Shown: in pieces, positions 58,845 to 64,000 of the stretch
Position numbering within the stretch: the stretch's first letter is position 1
How the letters are laid out: each line of letters opens with the position of its first letter
NCBI RefSeq assembly: GCF_014695715.1
Contig: NZ_JACJOT010000013.1
Span: 310,001 to 374,000, forward strand
Reading direction: 5' to 3'
From: Microcoleus sp. FACHB-68
GTDB taxonomy: Bacteria; Cyanobacteriota; Cyanobacteriia; Cyanobacteriales; Oscillatoriaceae
DNA: 64,000 bases
Notes under the pieces: generated by a model
Databases searched by the model: none
Told to the model about the DNA's origin: nothing
Seen by the model: only the letters and a program-made list of their open reading frames with translations
Position numbers and translations under genes: made by a program

Positions 58845-59146
58845 GAGAAAGAACACGAAAATTAATCAGCGCCCGTGCCTCAGTTTGAGTGAGCGAAAAA
58901 GAGGGAGAGGGGGAGAAAGAACAGCCGAGATCGCAAAGAAATTAAATAAATGGGGGAAAATATAAAGTATTGATAAAGCTTGCCAGTTTGGCAACATCTT
59001 TAACTGGCTCAGTGTTTGTATAACTTTACATAGCTAGGTTTTATTAATGTTTCTCTCATTCACAGAGAGCCGGTGTTTAAACAGCCCCGTCTTCGTGAAG
59101 CAGGGCCGGGGAGTTTATTAAGAACGATCGTTTTCCCTAAAAAATA
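58845..59146. other. Upstream region of the polysaccharide cluster
   Basis: Purine-rich at first (GAGGGAGAGGGGGAGAAAGA), then AT-rich. A CCCCG...CGGGG hairpin (about 59082-59111) lies 36 nt before the first glycosyltransferase gene and may affect its expression. No gene is present. Confidence 0.35.
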
Positions 59147-60424
59147 ATGTCAATTGCTTATTTAATCAATCAGTATCCCAAGGTCAGCCATAGCTTCGTC
59201 CGCCGGGAGATTGCTGGGGTTGAGGCTTGCGGGATTCCAGTGGCGCGGATTTCTATCCGTTCCAGCGCATCTGAACTTGTTGACGAGGCAGACAAGCGAG
59301 AACTAGAGAAAACCCGGACTGTCTTAGGAGGTGGGGTCGCCGGCCTGCTATCGGGCTTACTCCGGGCCGCCATAACCCGACCCATTCGGCTGCTGGGTGC
59401 TTTGCGACTGGCGCTGAAAGTCGGCTGGGGTTCAGATCGCGGCGTTTTGCTGCATCTGGCTTACCTAGCAGAGGCTTGCATTCTGCTGCGCTGGTTCGCA
59501 GAAATGGGGATCAAACACGTTCACGCCCACTTCGGAACCAATTCAACCACAGTGGCGATGTTGTGTCACGCCTTGGGTGGCCCTTCATACAGCTTCACGG
59601 TGCATGGCCCAGAAGAGTTTGATAAACCTGACGCGCTGTCTTTAACGGAAAAAATCAAGCGATCAGCGTTTGTGGTGGCGGTGAGTTCCTTCGGCAAGAG
59701 CCAGCTTTATCGCTGGTGTGATTACGACCAGTGGCCCAAAATTCATGTGGTTCACTGTGGTGTAGACGAGATGTTTTTGAAACAGCCTCCGACTGCGGTG
59801 CCGGCAGTGCCTCGTTTAGCCTGTGTAGGCCGGCTTTGTGAGCAGAAAGGGCAGTTGCTTTTAATCGAAGCAGCCGGTCAGCTAGCTGCCGAGGGCTTAG
59901 AGTTTAAGTTAGTGTTGGTGGGCGATGGGGAACTGCGCTCTCCCATTGAAGCGTTGATCGCCAAACTGAATCTTCAAGATCGGGTGGAAATTACAGGTTG
60001 GGCGAGCGGTGCTGAGGTTCAGCAGCAGATTTTGGCCGCTCGCGCGATGGTACTACCCAGCTTTGCAGAAGGACTGCCGGTGGTGATTATGGAAGCGCTG
60101 GCTTTAGGCCGGCCCGTAATTAGTACCTACGTGGCGGGAATTCCTGAGTTGGTAGAACCTGGAGTTTGCGGTTGGTTGGTGCCCCCCGGATCGGTTGAAG
60201 CGCTTACCGAGGCAATGCGGACTGCCTTGCAATTGCCGGCGCAACAGCTAGAAGAAATGGGCAAAGAAGGGTCTCAACGTGTGGCAAAACAGCATGATGC
60301 GGCGATCGAGTCCAGCAAACTTGCTGCTCTGTTTCAGGCTACTATCGAGAAGTCTCAGGAGCGGGCCATTGATGTATCGCCAAGCCTCCCCTATGCCGGC
60401 ATCTCCTCCGCTAAGAGCAATTAA
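59147..60424 (+). CDS. GT4-family glycosyltransferase (colanic-acid WcaL-like)
   Basis: 425 residues with a GT-B fold. An N-terminal domain (IAYLINQYPKVSHSFVRREI) and a C-terminal donor domain with the EX7E motif (SFAEGLPVVIMEALALG) identify a retaining GT4 enzyme. Close relatives act in colanic acid or other exopolysaccharide assembly. It is the first gene of a same-strand cluster with a flippase, a second transferase, an oxygenase and a membrane protein. Confidence 0.9.
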   Translation: MSIAYLINQYPKVSHSFVRREIAGVEACGIPVARISIRSSASELVDEADKRELEKTRTVLGGGVAGLLSGLLRAAITRPIRLLGALRLALKVGWGSDRGVLLHLAYLAEACILLRWFAEMGIKHVHAHFGTNSTTVAMLCHALGGPSYSFTVHGPEEFDKPDALSLTEKIKRSAFVVAVSSFGKSQLYRWCDYDQWPKIHVVHCGVDEMFLKQPPTAVPAVPRLACVGRLCEQKGQLLLIEAAGQLAAEGLEFKLVLVGDGELRSPIEALIAKLNLQDRVEITGWASGAEVQQQILAARAMVLPSFAEGLPVVIMEALALGRPVISTYVAGIPELVEPGVCGWLVPPGSVEALTEAMRTALQLPAQQLEEMGKEGSQRVAKQHDAAIESSKLAALFQATIEKSQERAIDVSPSLPYAGISSAKSN

Positions 60425-60461
60425 CGCCTAAATATCCTTATGTCCACTCGCCAAAGTCATC

Positions 60462-61802
60462 ATGTCATCACTTAAAAAGCTTGCTATCCGAGGCGCTGTC
60501 TGGACAATTGTTAGTTACGGCGCTAGTCAGGTTATGCGATTTGGCAGCAACCTGATTCTGACTCGTTTGCTTGTGCCAGAATTATTTGGTCTGATGGCTT
60601 TGGTCACGACCTTTATTGTTGGCCTAAACCTGTTTTCAGATATTGGTGCCGGTCCCAGCATCATCCAGAATAAACGCGGCGATGACCCAGATTTTCTCAA
60701 TACTGCCTGGACTTTGCAAGTCATGCGCGGTTTTGTTTTGTGGGTGTGCTGTCTGATCATCGCTTGGCCGATTAGCCAGTTCTACAGAGACCCTCGGCTG
60801 CTTTGGTTGATTCCACTGGTGGGTGCGAGCACGATTATTTCTGGGTTTAGCTCCACTGCTGTGTTCTCGCTCAACCGGCACATGGACATTGGTAAGCTGA
60901 CAATTTTTCAATTTACGACACAAGCGCTGTCCATTGTCGTAACCATTGTGTGGGCGTTCTTCAGTCCGACAATCTGGGCGCTCGTTGGCGGCCAGCTTTC
61001 TTCATCCTTAATTAGAATGGTGTGGAGCCATTTTTTAATTCCCGGAAAACGCAACCGTTTTGCCTGGGATAAAGATGCCCTCCAAGATTTATTTACCTTT
61101 GGCCGGTGGATATTTATTTCAACAGCAATGACATTTTTAGCCGGCCAAGCTGACCGGCTGATTTTAGGGAGATTGCTTTCATTCCAGATGTTGGGGGTTT
61201 ATACCGTTGCCTTTACCCTCTCGGATATGCCGCGTCAGATTGTTGGGGCGATCAACAGTAAAGTGCTTTTCGCCGCAACTTCAAAGCTTGTTTCCCTACC
61301 TCGCGAAACTTTTCGGGCTAAAATCCTGGGAAAACGCAAGCTAATTATTGCGGCGTTAGCCTTAGCCTTGGCAGTGCTGATCACGGTTGGAGATTTGTTG
61401 ATTCTGGCACTTTACGATGACAGATATTCTCAAGCCGGTTGGATGCTGCCGATTCTGGGCCTAGGTCTTTGGCCTCGCCTGCTATCTCAAACAATTGATC
61501 CGTCTCTTCTCGCCCTTGGTAAGCCTTTCTATGTAGCAACCGGCAACTTTCTCAAGTTTGTGTTCATGATCATCGGTTTACCCCTCGGATTCTATTTGGG
61601 CCAAGTTCAGGGGGCGATCATCGTGATTGCGCTGAATGATATTCCCTATTACGCCGCTGTAACTTACGGCTTGTGGCGTGAGGGAATGAGTTGTGTGTGG
61701 CAGGATCTGCAAGCGACCGGCCTGTTTCTCGCGGCACTCGCACTTCTGCTATTTGGCCGACATCTTTTGGGTTTTGGGTTGCCATTTCAAATCGCTCTTT
61801 AG
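60462..61802 (+). CDS. Polysaccharide flippase (Wzx/MOP family)
   Basis: 446 residues with about 12 transmembrane helices. The N-terminus KLAIRGAVWTIVSYGASQVM and the following GSNLILTRLLVPELFGLMAL match the oligosaccharide flippase family. It would move lipid-linked repeat units across the inner membrane. The gene is 37 nt after the GT4 gene. Confidence 0.9.
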   Translation: MSSLKKLAIRGAVWTIVSYGASQVMRFGSNLILTRLLVPELFGLMALVTTFIVGLNLFSDIGAGPSIIQNKRGDDPDFLNTAWTLQVMRGFVLWVCCLIIAWPISQFYRDPRLLWLIPLVGASTIISGFSSTAVFSLNRHMDIGKLTIFQFTTQALSIVVTIVWAFFSPTIWALVGGQLSSSLIRMVWSHFLIPGKRNRFAWDKDALQDLFTFGRWIFISTAMTFLAGQADRLILGRLLSFQMLGVYTVAFTLSDMPRQIVGAINSKVLFAATSKLVSLPRETFRAKILGKRKLIIAALALALAVLITVGDLLILALYDDRYSQAGWMLPILGLGLWPRLLSQTIDPSLLALGKPFYVATGNFLKFVFMIIGLPLGFYLGQVQGAIIVIALNDIPYYAAVTYGLWREGMSCVWQDLQATGLFLAALALLLFGRHLLGFGLPFQIAL

Positions 61803-61894
61803 GGGGTTGAATCAACACCTCTTAAACACTTACCCTATTCAAGAAATTGTTTTAAAAATTGATTCACTTGTAGGCATCACGAGGTTTCTGATAG

Positions 61895-62743
61895 ATGGTT
61901 CAACCTGTAGACTTGCTGCTCATCACTTGGAACCGTCGGGAGTATGTTGAAAAGACGCTGCCGACGATCTTCAACGATCCTTCAGATTTTCGTCTGTACT
62001 GTTGGGATAATGGCTCTCAGGACGGAACCGCAGACTTAATCGCCTCGATCAACGATCCGCGTGTTGTCAAACGGCAATTTAACTCGGAAAACGTCGGGCA
62101 GTACAAGCCTTGTATGTGGTTTTTTGAAACGGCTGCCAGTGATGTGCTGGGTAAGGTCGATGATGATATTCTGCTGCCTGCCGGCTGGGTCGATCGCATC
62201 GCGCCGATGCTTCGCAAAGAACCCAAGTTTGGGATGCTGGGATGCTGGATTTTTATGCCTGAAGATTGGAACGAAAAACTTGCCCAGCATAATATTGTTG
62301 AGCTATCGGGCGAACGGGTATTTCGATGCACTACGGTGGCTGGGCAGTCGTTTCTAGCCCGAAAAGAACACTTGCTTCGCTATAGCATCGCAGACGAACA
62401 AAGCTACAGTCATGGCTTGCCGATTAATCGCGTCCAGATGACCCTCGATGGTTTAATCAGTGGGAACCCGTTGCCGATGCTGTACGCCCACAACATGGAC
62501 GATCCCCGCTCTCCCATGAATGTCAAAACAAAGTCTGGCAATCTAGGCTCAGATGCGGCGCTAACTGCACGGAAGCTTAAGTTTGAGTCGGCGGAAGATT
62601 ATGCTAAATGGATCGCTGCGGATGCCCGTCGCCGGCAGGAGTTGCCATTTAATACGCAAATTGAGTGGGAGTTGCTTCGCCGAGACAATTCTTTCATGGG
62701 AAAGATCAAACGAAAGCTGCTGAAGACGTTTGTGATCAAATAA
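61895..62743 (+). CDS. GT-A glycosyltransferase (GT2-like)
   Basis: 282 residues. The N-terminus DLLLITWNRREYVEKTLPTI with nucleotide-binding CWDNGSQDGT and the metal motif VDDDILLPAGW indicates a GT-A fold related to family 2. Acceptor and sugar are unknown. It follows the flippase by 92 nt. Confidence 0.85.
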   Translation: MVQPVDLLLITWNRREYVEKTLPTIFNDPSDFRLYCWDNGSQDGTADLIASINDPRVVKRQFNSENVGQYKPCMWFFETAASDVLGKVDDDILLPAGWVDRIAPMLRKEPKFGMLGCWIFMPEDWNEKLAQHNIVELSGERVFRCTTVAGQSFLARKEHLLRYSIADEQSYSHGLPINRVQMTLDGLISGNPLPMLYAHNMDDPRSPMNVKTKSGNLGSDAALTARKLKFESAEDYAKWIAADARRRQELPFNTQIEWELLRRDNSFMGKIKRKLLKTFVIK

Positions 62744-62881
62744 AGTCGCCCGCTTGGCGACAACTAGAATACCAACTGTTATCACCTTTGGATGTTCCGC
62801 TTGCCGGCTGTTACGTGTGTTTAATTGCTTCTCAAGAAAAATGTTCGTTTCTTGATCAAATCAGCGTACTAGGAGGCTGTT

Positions 62882-63730
62882 ATGAATTCAACAACATCTC
62901 TGTTTTGTCTTGATGAAAACCGCTTAAATAATCTAGCGAGTCAGTTCAGTCAAAGCTACGCTCAAGCAACACCGTTTCCACATATCATCATAGATGATTT
63001 TTTACCGGCTTCTTTATTAGATAGGATTTTAGAGGAGTTTCCCCAGCCCGGTACAATTGAGTGGCAAAAGTTTAATAATCCTGCGGAAAAGAAACTGGCT
63101 TCTAACTTGGAACTGCAAATGGGAGAGTGGACACGAGTTCTGCTCTATCAATTGAATTCTTCAACGTTTATCAAGTTTTTAGAAAGCCTCACGGGGATTG
63201 AAGGAATTATCCCTGATCCGCACTTTGCCGGCGGAGGTCTGCATCAGATCGAGAGAGGCGGATTTTTGAAAATGCACGTTGATTTTAACCGGCACAACAA
63301 ACTGAAACTTGACCGCCGGTTAAACCTCTTAATCTATCTAAACAAAGATTGGGAAGAAGAATATGGCGGTCATCTAGAACTTTGGGACAAGGATATGACT
63401 CAATGCGAGAAAAAGATCCTGCCAATTTTTAATCGATGTGTCATCTTTAGCACTACAGACTTTTCCTATCACGGGCATCCCGAACCGCTGACCTGTCCCG
63501 AAGGGCAAACACGAAAATCTTTGGCGCTTTACTACTACAGTAACGGACGACCGGCTGAAGAAGTTTCTGGGACGCACACAACGGTATTTAAAGCCCGACC
63601 CGGCGACGAGCTGCAGGTAGAAAATCCTTCAGGGGGTGGCGTTAAAACTTTCTTGAAAAAGTTAGTGCCCCCAATTTTGATTGATGCCAAAAATTACCTG
63701 AAAGATAAACAGAAACCTGGCGATCACTAA
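62882..63730 (+). CDS. 2-oxoglutarate/Fe(II) dioxygenase
   Basis: 282 residues. The double-stranded beta-helix shows the metal triad H132, D134 (KMHVDFN) and H197 or H199 (SYHGHPEP), with R211 (TRKSLALYYY) for 2-oxoglutarate. It is prolyl-4-hydroxylase-like in domain type. In sugar clusters such enzymes may modify a glycan or a protein; the target is unknown. An AGGAGG site precedes the ATG. Confidence 0.88.
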   Translation: MNSTTSLFCLDENRLNNLASQFSQSYAQATPFPHIIIDDFLPASLLDRILEEFPQPGTIEWQKFNNPAEKKLASNLELQMGEWTRVLLYQLNSSTFIKFLESLTGIEGIIPDPHFAGGGLHQIERGGFLKMHVDFNRHNKLKLDRRLNLLIYLNKDWEEEYGGHLELWDKDMTQCEKKILPIFNRCVIFSTTDFSYHGHPEPLTCPEGQTRKSLALYYYSNGRPAEEVSGTHTTVFKARPGDELQVENPSGGGVKTFLKKLVPPILIDAKNYLKDKQKPGDH

Positions 63731-63764
63731 ACTCAACTGACCTTTAAAACAAGTGTAGTAAAGC

Positions 63765-64000
63765 ATGAGTCCTACAGTAATGCTGGCTCTGTTCGGCCTG
63801 CTACCGTTTACCATTTATATGTTCATACGGTATCCTTCTCAACGGGCCGTTGTGATAGTTTTTATCACGGCGTTTATCTTCCTGCCGGTTGCGGCCTTTA
63901 AATTGCCGGGGATTCCAGAGTACAGCAAAACATCGGCACCTTGCTACTGCATTTTACTGGCAACATTTATTTACGACCCTCAACGCTTTAGTTCATTTAA
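63765..64000 (+). CDS. Partial membrane protein, possible O-antigen polymerase/ligase
   Basis: The reading frame opens at ATG 63765 and is still open at the window end (78 codons). It starts MSPTVMLALFGLLPFTIYMF and continues with a second helix (AVVIVFITAFIFLPVAAF) and the motif LPGIPEYSKTSA. N-termini of this kind are seen in Wzy-like membrane proteins of cyanobacterial exopolysaccharide clusters. The rest lies outside the window. Confidence 0.6.
   Translation, partial: MSPTVMLALFGLLPFTIYMFIRYPSQRAVVIVFITAFIFLPVAAFKLPGIPEYSKTSAPCYCILLATFIYDPQRFSSF

Overview
The window comes from a cyanobacterial chromosome, most likely a filamentous or colonial species. The evidence is a COP23-type secreted protein, an OprB-type porin with an SLH domain, a GerMN lipoprotein, an ECF sigma/anti-sigma pair, a DUF4336 protein, a phycobilisome-lyase-like HEAT protein, and exopolysaccharide genes of the cyanobacterial type. 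The native DNA is densely sprinkled with the 6-mer GCCGGC. Several blocks almost lack it, and I use this as a visual marker of acquired DNA.

Layout. 0-6.8 kb: a HAD phosphatase, a CBS-domain histidine kinase, small unknown genes, and a first XRE + ImmA/IrrE regulator pair divergent from two unknown genes. 7.2-15.4 kb: defence-like genes, namely DUF262 protein + HEPN RNase candidate convergent with an m5C methyltransferase, a second long m5C methyltransferase, a PD-(D/E)XK nuclease-like protein, and a catalytically degenerate serine recombinase. 15.4-26.4 kb: ordinary chromosome (histidine kinase, argB, aroK, a 40-residue membrane protein, 3-methyladenine glycosylase, a decayed mgtE, pyrB, moaE). 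26.4-41.5 kb: an island bounded by moaE and a second moaE 3' fragment. It holds gene relics, katG, an unknown 832-residue protein, a truncated integron-type integrase, about five attC-like sites between small gene cassettes (DUF1993, cupin, TauE/TPMT/MerR, membrane protein, DUF4336, pyrC) and a dead IS701-type element. 41.6-50.6 kb: sigma/anti-sigma, cyclotransferase, COP23, protease, porin and a Calx-beta/RTX protein. 51.1-56 kb: the most interesting locus, a three-gene operon encoding a CblD (MMADHC)-like protein, a Cas4/RecB-like Fe-S nuclease and a long prokaryotic Argonaute with an apparently intact DEDD tetrad. It is divergent from a second XRE + ImmA/IrrE pair across two near-identical palindromic operators. 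56.2-64 kb: leuS, then a polysaccharide cluster (two glycosyltransferases, flippase, 2OG-Fe(II) oxygenase, start of a membrane protein).

How the parts may work together. The two XRE/ImmA loci share protein sequence, promoter geometry (operator half-site overlapping a TTGACG -35 box) and GTTGA...TCAAC operators. They look like duplicated repressor/anti-repressor switches, one of which controls the Argonaute operon. By analogy with ImmR/ImmA of ICEBs1, the Argonaute system would be derepressed when the metalloprotease removes the repressor. A perfect NrdR-box palindrome lies at the first locus and a 14/16 match at the second, which would tie both to nucleotide or replication status if real. All functions are inferred from reading the sequence; no searches were run.
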